DNA from: Clostridia bacterium | GTDB lineage: Bacteria > Bacillota > Clostridia > DUPQ01 | Assembly: GCA_030592085.1 (NCBI GenBank) | Contig: JAUUZV010000127.1 | Coordinates: 1 to 7,263 of the forward strand | Length of the DNA: 7,263 nt | Direction of reading: 5' to 3' | Shown: piece after piece, positions 1-6,329 of the stretch | How the letters are laid out: each line of letters starts with the position of its first letter | Numbering within the stretch: the first letter of the stretch is position 1 | Notes under the pieces: model-generated | Database searches by the model: none | Seen by the model: only the letters and a program-made list of their open reading frames with translations | Told to the model about the DNA's origin: nothing | Made by a program: the position numbers and the translations under genes

Positions 1-486
1 AATAAGAGTAAAGTTATAGTTTTAGGGCTTTTTACACTTGTGATTTTTATTAATAGTTTATTTGTTATTATACCAAACACTAATAATGACTATAATAAAT
101 ATATTAATTCCTTACAACAAGAAATTGGACAAGAAGAAAAAATATTAATAAATCTTAATGGCTCCTACGCTTTTCCTACTGAGAACATATTTGATTATAG
201 AAACTTACATTATCTTGATGACTACAATTTATCATTTGAAGAGTATATAATAGAAAATGACATTACATATATTGTGTATCCAGAAGAAATGGACTTTATT
301 TATGGTAATCGACCAACATGGAATATTGTATATGGAAATGTTTATCCATATTATAAAGATATGACAATGTTTCTTAAGAATCAGTGTGAGTTAATAACTG
401 AATTTACATCACCATATGCCATGAGGATTCTAAGATTTAGTAAACAACAAGAGTGGTTTGTCAAAATATATAAAGTGAAAAGGTAA
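1..486 (+). CDS. C-terminal part of a membrane protein, probably a GT-C type glycosyltransferase (5' partial)
   Basis: The frame is open from base 1 to the TAA at 484-486, so this is the 3' end of a longer gene. The GTG at 40 lies inside a hydrophobic helix, has no ribosome binding site and is not the start. The visible 161 residues begin with a transmembrane segment (about residues 5-25, VIVLGLFTLVIFINSLFVII) followed by a soluble domain of about 135 residues rich in Tyr, Asn and acidic residues, with no further membrane span. A last helix followed by an extracytoplasmic C-terminal domain is the layout of polytopic, polyprenyl-phosphate-sugar-dependent glycosyltransferases (GT39/GT83 and relatives). 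The GtrB-like gene two positions downstream, which would make such a donor, fits this. The family call is inference from layout and neighbours; no catalytic motif is visible. The next gene starts 3 bp after the stop. Confidence 0.55.
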   Translation, partial: NKSKVIVLGLFTLVIFINSLFVIIPNTNNDYNKYINSLQQEIGQEEKILINLNGSYAFPTENIFDYRNLHYLDDYNLSFEEYIIENDITYIVYPEEMDFIYGNRPTWNIVYGNVYPYYKDMTMFLKNQCELITEFTSPYAMRILRFSKQQEWFVKIYKVKR

Positions 487-489
487 AAA

Positions 490-1611
490 ATGAAAGTACC
501 ATTTAACCAACCATATATTACTGAGAATCAAGAAAGATATCTAATAGAAGCTACTAGTTTTCAAGCTGATTATCTTAATAAAGTTAAGAAAATATTTCAT
601 AGAGATTATCAAGTCGAAAATGTAATTTTAACAAACTCAGCTTCCAATGCTCTTGAATTAATTTTATTAGCTCTGGATTTACCTAAAGGTAGTGAAATAA
701 TAATACCTTCATACACTTATCCAGCTGCTTGTAATACTGTTATTCGTTATGGATATCAGCTGGTTTTATGTGATAGTGATAGATTTACTTTAACTATGGA
801 AGTTGAAGATATTATAAATAAGATTAGCAGAAAAACTTCTTGTATAATCCCTTGTCACTATGGTGGAGCCTCTTGTAATATGGATCAGTTAATGGAGATT
901 TGTAATAAAAAAGGAATAAAAGTAGTTGAAGATGCTGCCCTTTCTTTTGGAGCAAAATATAAAGATAAGCTTTTAGGAACAATTGGACATGCTGGAATAA
1001 TTAGTTTTGATAAAACAAAGAATATTTCAGCTGAAACAGGTGGTATATTATTCTTAAATGATATAAGTGAAATTACTAAAAAACGATTACATTATTTTTA
1101 TGATAATGGAACAAATAGACATGAATATTTACAAGGGAAAGTTGCAAATTATTCTTGGAAGTTAGCAGGAATAAGTGTAAAATTATCAAATATTCATAGT
1201 GCATTACTTTTTGCACAATTAGAAAAAAGTGATGAAATTTATTTATTAAGAAAAGAACTTTATGAAAAATATGAAAAAGGTTTAAGAGGTGTATGCATTA
1301 GTAATCATTGGCACTTACCAAGAGTTAAAAACTATAATGAAAATAACTACCATGTATTTTATATAGTGTTAGATAATAATGTAAAGCGAGAAAAGTTGCG
1401 CTTATATTTACTAGATAAAGATATTCAAGCACAAACCCATTATCAACCACTACATACTTCATCAATGGGAGAAAAGTTAGGGTATCATTTTGGTGATTTT
1501 CCTAACACAAATCATATTTCAAACTGTGTGCTTCGATTACCACTTCATCCAATGTTATCATTAAAACAAATTGACTATGTCATAGAAAGCATTAAGGAAT
1601 TTATTTCATGA
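490..1611 (+). CDS. DegT/DnrJ/EryC1/StrS family sugar aminotransferase, WecE/RffA-like
   Basis: This PLP-dependent transaminase of 373 residues has the usual family length. It is expected to transfer an amino group, usually from glutamate, to a nucleotide-linked keto sugar in the cytoplasm. Relatives of WecE make dTDP-4-amino-4,6-dideoxygalactose. Visible motifs are VEDAA (Asp148, pyridine-nitrogen contact), SFDKTKN with the Schiff-base lysine at Lys177, GG at 184-185, a DNGTNR segment near 205 followed by a WecE-like stretch ending in FAQLE, HYQPLH in the C-terminal domain, and LRLPLHPML before the last helix. The start ATG has AAAAGG (478-483) six bases upstream. The stop overlaps the next start as ATGA. 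The N-terminal segment that in E. coli WecE carries a glycine-rich GKLCGDGGF loop is shortened and glycine-free here (residues 20-32). The family is sure; the exact sugar substrate is not. Confidence 0.93.
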   Translation: MKVPFNQPYITENQERYLIEATSFQADYLNKVKKIFHRDYQVENVILTNSASNALELILLALDLPKGSEIIIPSYTYPAACNTVIRYGYQLVLCDSDRFTLTMEVEDIINKISRKTSCIIPCHYGGASCNMDQLMEICNKKGIKVVEDAALSFGAKYKDKLLGTIGHAGIISFDKTKNISAETGGILFLNDISEITKKRLHYFYDNGTNRHEYLQGKVANYSWKLAGISVKLSNIHSALLFAQLEKSDEIYLLRKELYEKYEKGLRGVCISNHWHLPRVKNYNENNYHVFYIVLDNNVKREKLRLYLLDKDIQAQTHYQPLHTSSMGEKLGYHFGDFPNTNHISNCVLRLPLHPMLSLKQIDYVIESIKEFIS

Positions 1612-2336
1612 TAGAGAAAATATCTGTGGTTGTACCAATATATAATAGTGAAAAAACAATTAATGAATTACTAAGAAGACTACACCTTTCTCTTAATGAG
1701 TTTAATGATTATGAAATTATTTTAATTGATGATTGCAGTAATAATTTTAGTTATTCAGTTATAAATGATAATAATGTAGCTAAGACTACATATATACGTC
1801 TTATAAAAAATGTAGGTCAACAATTAGCAACTTTCTATGGATTAAAACAAACTTCAGGTGATTATGTAGTTATAATAGATGATGATTTAGAACAGAGTCC
1901 AGAAGATATCATGAAACTGTATAATGAAATAAAAAAAGGGTTTCACGTAGTATATGGAATTGACACAAATAGCAAAGGCAAAAATTTTATTAGAGCAATT
2001 GGGTCATCCTTTAGAGATTGGTTGTTTAATAGATTAACTAATAAACCAAAGAGACTAAAGGTAAGTAGTTTTAGAATTATGGATAGGCAACTAGTTATTA
2101 AAGTATTAAAAGCTAATTCTAAGTTTATTTATTTATCTATGGAAATATTAAAAAATACTAACCTAGTTGGAAACATTCCAGTAACTTACCAGAAAAGAAA
2201 AAAATCAAATTATCATTTACTGTTATTATTAAAGATTTGGTGGATGATTTATTTATACTATGGAAGCTGTAAGTTATTAAAATTATTTAGAAAAAAACTA
2301 CAACCTTTTATTGTAAAAGAAAGTTATAAATTATGA
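1608..2336 (+). CDS. Family 2 glycosyltransferase, GtrB/DPM1-like (polyprenyl-phosphate sugar synthase)
   Basis: The 242-residue protein has a GT-A fold: VVVPIYNSEKTI at 7-18, IILIDDCS at 37-44, the metal/nucleotide-sugar motif VIIDDDLEQSPEDI at 88-101, and FRIMDR at 155-160, which matches the FRLMDR signature of GtrB, ArnC and dolichol-phosphate-mannose synthases. These enzymes move a sugar from a nucleotide donor to undecaprenyl phosphate (dolichyl phosphate in eukaryotes) at the inner membrane face. The basic QKRKKSNY motif at 195-202 also fits. Bacterial GtrB proteins of about 310 residues end in two membrane helices. This one stops after one short hydrophobic stretch (203-219, LLLLLKIWWMIYLYYG) and a basic tail, so it may be only peripherally attached. 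AAGGAA (1594-1599) lies eight bases before the ATG. Both ends overlap neighbours by ATGA, implying translational coupling. The sugar it carries cannot be read from the sequence. Confidence 0.88.
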   Translation: MIEKISVVVPIYNSEKTINELLRRLHLSLNEFNDYEIILIDDCSNNFSYSVINDNNVAKTTYIRLIKNVGQQLATFYGLKQTSGDYVVIIDDDLEQSPEDIMKLYNEIKKGFHVVYGIDTNSKGKNFIRAIGSSFRDWLFNRLTNKPKRLKVSSFRIMDRQLVIKVLKANSKFIYLSMEILKNTNLVGNIPVTYQKRKKSNYHLLLLLKIWWMIYLYYGSCKLLKLFRKKLQPFIVKESYKL

Positions 2337-3607
2337 GAGTAATGGTTTTAGGTGGTGGCAGTTGCCAGTTAAATTTAATAAAAAAACTTAAAAAAAGAAA
2401 ACATATAGTTATCTTAATTGATTATCTTGATAATCCAATAGCAAAAACGCTAGTTGATATTCACTTGCAGATTAGTACATTTGATAATGAAGCGGTTTAT
2501 TTAGCAGCGAAAAAATATAAAATTGAAGGAATTATTACTTTAGGAACAGATCAACCTGTTCTTACTTGTGCTTATGTAGCTAATAGATTACACCTTCCTT
2601 TCTACTTGACAGAGCAACAAGCCTTAACAGTAACAAACAAATTATATATGAAAGAGATTTTTGTGAAGAATCATATCCCTACAGTTAAGTATGTTTTGTT
2701 ATCTTTAGATTTTAGTGATAATGAATTATTGGAAATAGAATTTCCTATTATTATGAAACCAGTTGATTCACAAGGACAACGGGGTATTTTTAAGTGTGAA
2801 TCAAATGATGAAATAAGAGAGAAGATTAACGAAACTTTATCATATAGCCGTGAAGATTTAGTACTTATAGAAGAATATTATCCGAATGATGAGATTACAT
2901 TAAATGGATGGATTGAAGACGGAAGACTTACTATTTTATCAGTTGTTGATAGAGTGACAATAATATCAAAAGATAGTGTAGGTGTTTGCTTGTGCCATAA
3001 TTTTCCATCTGTTCATTTACAAAGTAATTATATTGAGATAGAAAAAATAACTAAAAATATTATAGAAGCATTTTCATTAAGGAATGGTCCAATTTACTTT
3101 CAATACTTATTGGGAGAAAAAGGAATTAAAGTAAATGAAATTGCCATGAGAATTGGTGGAGCATATGAAGATTTAACAATGCCTATAATAAGCGAAATTG
3201 ATATACTTTTATTACTAATAATGAATATGGAAAAGAAAAAACATGATACTTTATTATTTAAAGATTACAATATAAAAGAGAATAATAAATTTGTTTCCAC
3301 ACAGTTGTTTTTCTGTAAAACTGGTCATATTAAATCAATGACTCCAATCGAACAATTAAAAAAAGAAACAGGTGTAAAACATGTTTCTTATATTATAAAC
3401 CCAGGAGATGAAATTAAATCAATTAAAAATGCTACAGCTAGAGTGGGTTACTTTATTGTTACAGGTTCATCTTATTTAAATCTTATTAAAAATATTAATA
3501 ATGCTTTTGACAAATTATATGTTTTAGACCAAAATGGACATAACTTGATTATCAAGTATAGTGATTATGATCAAAAATATATGTTTTATAGTGAGGGTTT
3601 AAATTGA
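2333..3607 (+). CDS. ATP-grasp ligase with C-terminal domain like L-amino-acid ligases
   Basis: This 424-residue protein has the order of a carboxylate-amine ligase. It opens with a Rossmann-like pre-ATP-grasp domain (MVLGGGSCQ at 4-12, TLGTDQP at 69-75). The ATP-grasp lobes follow, with TNK at 101-103, MKPVDSQGQRG at 141-151 (lysine plus glycine-rich loop), the adenine-contacting acidic LIEEY at 178-182, and NEIAMRIGG at 268-276 carrying metal and phosphate ligands (Asn268, Glu269, Arg273). The last part, about 322-398 (TGHIKSM, VKHVSYIINPGDEI, ATARVGYFIVTG), looks like the C-terminal domain of BacD-type L-amino-acid ligases. Family knowledge says such enzymes join a carboxylate, activated as acyl phosphate, to an amine. 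Next to an amino-sugar transaminase, N-acylation or aminoacylation of that sugar is a reasonable inference. The Shine-Dalgarno is weak (GAAAG 2319-2323), so translation probably depends on coupling. A purine-pathway or carbamoyl-phosphate enzyme is unlikely by context. Confidence 0.85.
   Translation: MRVMVLGGGSCQLNLIKKLKKRKHIVILIDYLDNPIAKTLVDIHLQISTFDNEAVYLAAKKYKIEGIITLGTDQPVLTCAYVANRLHLPFYLTEQQALTVTNKLYMKEIFVKNHIPTVKYVLLSLDFSDNELLEIEFPIIMKPVDSQGQRGIFKCESNDEIREKINETLSYSREDLVLIEEYYPNDEITLNGWIEDGRLTILSVVDRVTIISKDSVGVCLCHNFPSVHLQSNYIEIEKITKNIIEAFSLRNGPIYFQYLLGEKGIKVNEIAMRIGGAYEDLTMPIISEIDILLLLIMNMEKKKHDTLLFKDYNIKENNKFVSTQLFFCKTGHIKSMTPIEQLKKETGVKHVSYIINPGDEIKSIKNATARVGYFIVTGSSYLNLIKNINNAFDKLYVLDQNGHNLIIKYSDYDQKYMFYSEGLN
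3593..3597 (+). promoter_or_regulatory. Shine-Dalgarno site that fixes the TTG start of the permease
   Basis: GAGGG lies six bases before the TTG at 3604, inside the end of the ATP-grasp gene. An in-frame TGA at 3592-3594 excludes any earlier start, and the first internal ATG would remove 32 residues and the first membrane helix. Confidence 0.75.
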
Positions 3608-5004
3608 ATAATCAAAAAAGAACAATTCATATTATTATTGGTATTCTTTTATTTGTAGTATGTGTACTTATATTACCAAGAGAGGTATTTGAATTACCCA
3701 TGAGGTATGTCATTGCCACTATGATAGTTATGATTTACTGGTGGATAACTAGACCAGTTCATTTGGCTGTTACTGCATTATTACCAATTCTAGTTAATTC
3801 AATTTTTGTTATGGCTCCAATGAATACTATTTTGGATGATTATTTTAGTTCTATTGTAGTACTTATTATTGGTGCAAATATTTTACTAGCTTCATGGAGT
3901 TTGTGGAAACTAGATAAAAGAATTGCTTTAACTTCATTATCGTTAATTGGAACACATGTTAATTTACAAATAATTACATGGTTTATTTTATCTGTAATTT
4001 TAAGTATGTTTTTACCAAATGTTGTTGTTGTAGCAGCCCTTTGCCCAATTGCCTTTTCAATGATGAAATATTGTTCAACAGAGAAAGTTGATTATACAAA
4101 AAGTAAGACGTTAAATTTATTGCTTATATCTATTGCTTGGGGAGCAGGTTTAGGAGGTTTTGGTACACCTCTTGGTGGTGCTATGAATTTAGTAGCAATT
4201 AGCCATATTGAAGATTTTATTGGTAAAGAATTTTTATATATTACATGGACTGCAAATGTAATTGTATTTTTATTACTACTAACTGTAGCGATTATTGGTT
4301 ATTTACTGTTAATAAAAAAAGATGTTAAGCAAATAATTGGTTCAAAGGAGTTTTTTACAACCAAATTACATGATATGGGTAAGATGAGTAAAGGTGAAGT
4401 AATATCACTTGTGCTATTTTTATTAGCTTTATTAATGGCATTTACTAGACCACTTTATAGTAAGTTTTTACCAAACCTACAACCACAATATGTGTTTTTG
4501 ATATTAGCGTTTGTTTCGTTTTTTATAAAAGTAGATAATAAACGATTAATGACATGGCAAGTTGCTGTAAAAAATATCCATTGGAGTTTAATTATTTTAT
4601 TTTCAGGGGGGTTGGCCATTGGTAAATTATTGGTTGAAAGTGGTGTAGCTAGCGCATTAGCTTCTCTAGTCTCCACTGCAGGTATATCAAATGAATTACT
4701 CTTACTTGCAACATTTATTGCACTTGGTATGTTTTTATCTAATACTTCAAGTAATACAGCAGCCAGTGCAATATTAATTCCTATTGTTATTAGTGTAACG
4801 ATTGACCTATCACTTAATACCATGGCATATATATTTGTTTCAGCAATTGCTTGTAATATAGCTTATGTATTACCAACATCCATTAGAGCTATTCCAGTTG
4901 ATTATGGACTAGATACAAAATTTATGCTTAAAAAAGGATTAACGGCTATAGTAATATCTTATGTATTACTTCTTGTAAGTGGGTATATATTTATTTTACT
5001 ATAG
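3604..5004 (+). CDS. SLC13/DASS family anion permease, divergent
   Basis: The 466-residue integral membrane protein has many hydrophobic helices and shows the DASS (divalent anion:Na+ symporter) pattern: ITRPVHLAVTALLPI at 48-62, WKLDKRIAL at 101-109, WGAGLGGFGTPLGGAMN at 179-195 (hairpin motif), FSGGLAIGKLLVESG at 333-347, and SNTAASAILIPI at 383-394. Relatives import di- and tricarboxylates or sulfate, usually with sodium. Two substrate-site motifs are altered: the first SNT motif reads PNV (138-140), and the second-half TPPN region reads TSIRAIP (425-431). Substrate prediction is therefore unsafe. The start is TTG, set by GAGGG (3593-3597) six bases upstream and an in-frame TGA at 3592-3594. 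The next Met is residue 33. The start overlaps the preceding stop as TTGA, so the gene is coupled to the glycan genes, and a TusA-family gene follows 34 bp later. Confidence 0.85.
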   Translation: MNNQKRTIHIIIGILLFVVCVLILPREVFELPMRYVIATMIVMIYWWITRPVHLAVTALLPILVNSIFVMAPMNTILDDYFSSIVVLIIGANILLASWSLWKLDKRIALTSLSLIGTHVNLQIITWFILSVILSMFLPNVVVVAALCPIAFSMMKYCSTEKVDYTKSKTLNLLLISIAWGAGLGGFGTPLGGAMNLVAISHIEDFIGKEFLYITWTANVIVFLLLLTVAIIGYLLLIKKDVKQIIGSKEFFTTKLHDMGKMSKGEVISLVLFLLALLMAFTRPLYSKFLPNLQPQYVFLILAFVSFFIKVDNKRLMTWQVAVKNIHWSLIILFSGGLAIGKLLVESGVASALASLVSTAGISNELLLLATFIALGMFLSNTSSNTAASAILIPIVISVTIDLSLNTMAYIFVSAIACNIAYVLPTSIRAIPVDYGLDTKFMLKKGLTAIVISYVLLLVSGYIFILL

Positions 5005-5026
5005 GAAGTAGAAAATACTAAGTAAT

Positions 5027-5032
5027 GGAAGG
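5027..5032 (+). promoter_or_regulatory. Shine-Dalgarno site deciding ATG 5039 over TTG 5033
   Basis: GGAAGG ends directly against the TTG at 5033, which leaves no room for initiation there, but is six bases from the ATG at 5039. The ATG start also gives the usual TusA N terminus. Confidence 0.75.
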
Positions 5033-5038
5033 TTGAAA

Positions 5039-5257
5039 ATGAAAGTTATTGATTGTTTTGGCGAAATATGTCCTATTCCTGTATTGAGAATAGAAGAGGA
5101 AATAAAAAAAGCATCATCTGGAGATTCTTTTATGATTGTTGTTGATCATAGTTGCGTTGTACAATCAATTAAAGATAAGTACAACAGTCCAAAAATTAAA
5201 ATGAAAATAGATGAAGTAATGAATGGTGTTTGGGAAATTACTTTTATGATTTTCTAA
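5039..5257 (+). CDS. TusA-family sulfur carrier / sulfurtransferase (SLC13-linked copy)
   Basis: This small protein of 72 residues has the TusA (SirA/YeeD) fold signature: DCFGEICPIPVLR with the persulfide-bearing cysteine at Cys11 in the CPxP motif, an amphipathic helix (17-25, RIEEEIKKA), GDSFMIVVDHS, and a closing GVWEITF strand. TusA proteins carry sulfane sulfur as a cysteine persulfide in the cytoplasm, for tRNA thiolation, molybdenum cofactor, or assimilation of imported sulfur. Cys6 and a third cysteine in DHSC (Cys38) are shared with the second copy at 7042. The ATG at 5039 is preferred over the TTG at 5033, because GGAAGG (5027-5032) sits six bases before the ATG but touches the TTG. 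The gene follows the SLC13 permease by 34 bp with no visible terminator and abuts the convergent LysR gene exactly. Its sulfur donor and acceptor are unknown. Confidence 0.9.
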   Translation: MKVIDCFGEICPIPVLRIEEEIKKASSGDSFMIVVDHSCVVQSIKDKYNSPKIKMKIDEVMNGVWEITFMIF

Positions 5258-6160
5258 TTAACAAAAACTATTTGATCCTTTTTCAGAAAACCATTTAACA
5301 AACTCTTTAACATGTCTACTAGGATTCTTTTTAAATATAAGAGCTACTTCTAAATCCATGTCAAATCCAGGAACAGTAATTTCTTTAAATTGTTTTTTAT
5401 ACAATTCTTCTTTAACAGAGATATATGGTAAAAAAGCTAATCCATATTTTCTAGCTACTAACATTTTTGCACCTTCAATACCTTCGACTTCTAATTTACA
5501 ATTAAGACTACTTTTGCTATATCCTAATTTTTTTAAATTTCTAGCTAAATTGTTAGTAATTTCACTTCTGCTAGTAAAGGTAATAATACAAGCATTTAGT
5601 AATTGATCAACAGACATACTATCAGGAACTTCATTATCATTTAAACCAATAAGTACTATTCGATTAACTCCAGTTTCTGTTGATAATACATCTATATTAC
5701 CTTTCATTTCAAAGTGGGATTTATATGAGAACCCAATATCGCAGATATTGTTTTCTACATCAGTAATAATTTCATCAGAAAAGCTTGTAAGTAATTCATA
5801 TTTTAAATATGGGTTTTCTCGCTTAGCTTCAATTAATGTACAAGGAAGAGCATAGTCAGCAATTGATGGGCATGCTTCAATTTTTAAAGTGATATTTTCT
5901 CTATCATCATTCTCAATTTCTGTAAGCATTTCATCATAAGTCCGTAAAATATTTTTAGCATATAAAAGAACAACTTCACCGGTTTTTGTCAGAGCAACTC
6001 CTTTATTACTTCGCTCTAGAAGTTTTTTCCCTAAATCTATTTCTAGTTTTTGAAGTTGTTGGCTTAATGCAGATTGTGAAATATGTTCTTGTTTAGCTAC
6101 TTTACTTATACTACCTGCTTTAGCTATTAAATAGAAAAATCTCATTGATTCAGTGTTCAT
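5258..6160 (-). CDS. LysR-type transcriptional regulator
   Basis: The 300-residue protein has the usual LysR length. The N-terminal winged helix-turn-helix covers about 1-60 (SISKVAKQEHISQSALSQQL at 17-36, then the LGKKLLERSNKG wing and LTKTGE). A linker helix follows to about 88, and the periplasmic-binding-protein-like effector domain runs from about 92 to 295, with NNICDIGFSYK near 137-147 and ARKYGLAFLPY near 236-246. LysR regulators usually bind upstream of the divergent gene and respond to a small co-inducer. The divergent neighbours are a YedE-like transporter and a TusA protein, so a sulfur-compound or sulfur-status signal is likely, as for CysL and CysB in other bacteria. Which subfamily it belongs to cannot be settled here. 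The start has GAAAGGG six bases upstream (minus strand). The stop abuts that of the TusA gene. Confidence 0.92.
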   Translation of the reverse strand: MNTESMRFFYLIAKAGSISKVAKQEHISQSALSQQLQKLEIDLGKKLLERSNKGVALTKTGEVVLLYAKNILRTYDEMLTEIENDDRENITLKIEACPSIADYALPCTLIEAKRENPYLKYELLTSFSDEIITDVENNICDIGFSYKSHFEMKGNIDVLSTETGVNRIVLIGLNDNEVPDSMSVDQLLNACIITFTSRSEITNNLARNLKKLGYSKSSLNCKLEVEGIEGAKMLVARKYGLAFLPYISVKEELYKKQFKEITVPGFDMDLEVALIFKKNPSRHVKEFVKWFSEKGSNSFC

Positions 6161-6193
6161 TAGATGCCCTTTCTTGTTTAATTCCTACGCAAT

Positions 6194-6202
6194 ATTATAC
6201 CA
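6194..6202 (-). promoter_or_regulatory. Predicted extended -10 promoter of the LysR gene
   Basis: The minus strand reads TGGTATAAT, a perfect -10 hexamer with the TGn extension, about 33 bp upstream of the LysR start. The -35 region at the usual distance is only a T-run, which is typical when the extended -10 compensates. A start near 6187 would give a leader of about 27 bases. Confidence 0.65.
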
Positions 6203-6211
6203 TAAGTTTTG

Positions 6212-6250
6212 CCATTAAAAAATCTTATACTGCATTATAAAGTGTAATGG
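6212..6250. promoter_or_regulatory. Nested inverted repeats, candidate LysR operator
   Basis: Three overlapping dyads lie between the divergent promoters: CCATTA (6212-6217) with TAATGG (6245-6250); TTATA (6225-6229) with TATAA (6236-6240); and CATTA (6233-6237) with TAATG (6245-6249). The last contains T6235 and A6247 separated by 11 bases, the T-N11-A form typical of LysR-type binding sites. The cluster lies about 35-70 bp upstream of the predicted start of the yedE-like transcript and just upstream of the LysR promoter, where an autoregulating LysR activator would bind. Short dyads are common in AT-rich DNA, so this is a candidate. Confidence 0.5.
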
Positions 6251-6268
6251 AACAATAGGTCAAAAAAA

Positions 6269-6277
6269 TGTTAGAAT
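6269..6277 (+). promoter_or_regulatory. Predicted extended -10 promoter of the yedE-like/TusA pair
   Basis: TGTTAGAAT is a TGn-extended -10 with five of six bases matching TATAAT. The -35 region (about 6249-6254, GGAACA) is poor, which fits a promoter that needs an activator. Transcription would begin near 6284, leaving a leader of about 46 bases before the GTG at 6330. Confidence 0.45.
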
Positions 6278-6287
6278 ATATGAGAAT

Positions 6288-6301
6288 GTTAAATAATTAA
6301 C
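6288..6301. repeat. Short palindrome in the yedE-like leader
   Basis: GTTAA (6288-6292) and TTAAC (6297-6301) form a perfect five-base inverted repeat around ATAA, just after the predicted transcription start. It may be a second operator site or chance in AT-rich DNA; as an RNA hairpin it would be weak. Confidence 0.3.
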
Positions 6302-6314
6302 AATCGATTTATAG

Positions 6315-6320
6315 AAAGGA
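6315..6320 (+). promoter_or_regulatory. Shine-Dalgarno site fixing the GTG start of the yedE-like gene
   Basis: AAAGGA is nine bases before GTG 6330. An in-frame TAG at 6312-6314 blocks earlier starts, the ATG at 6320 reads straight into TGA, and the next in-frame Met is residue 53, after the first membrane helix. Confidence 0.75.
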
Positions 6321-6329
6321 TGTGAAATA

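Noticed and set aside
40..486. GTG at 40 as the start of a complete 148-residue gene
   Set aside because: The frame is open to base 1, the GTG lies inside a hydrophobic helix, and no ribosome binding site precedes it. The gene is cut by the window edge.
4455..4823. Minus-strand open frame of 122 codons
   Set aside because: It lies wholly within the well-supported SLC13 gene, has no ribosome binding site or recognisable domain, and reads like an antisense shadow.
5005..5038. Possible terminator between the SLC13 and TusA genes (AGTA-GAAAA-TACT)
   Set aside because: The stem is only four A/T-rich pairs and no T-run follows, so it would not stop transcription.
5033..5257. TTG at 5033 as the TusA start
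   Set aside because: The Shine-Dalgarno GGAAGG directly touches this codon. The ATG six bases later has proper spacing.
5358..5606. Plus-strand open frame of 82 codons
   Set aside because: It is antisense to the LysR effector domain, with no family resemblance.
5258..6160. LysR start at Met6 rather than Met1
   Set aside because: Met1 has a well-placed GAAAGGG site and gives the normal LysR N terminus. Starting at Met6 would cut into helix 1 of the DNA-binding domain.
6209..6238. TTGCCA (6209-6214) with CATTAT (6233-6238) as the yedE-like promoter
   Set aside because: The -10 matches only four of six bases with an 18-bp spacer, and it would overlap the candidate operator. The extended -10 at 6269-6277 fits better.
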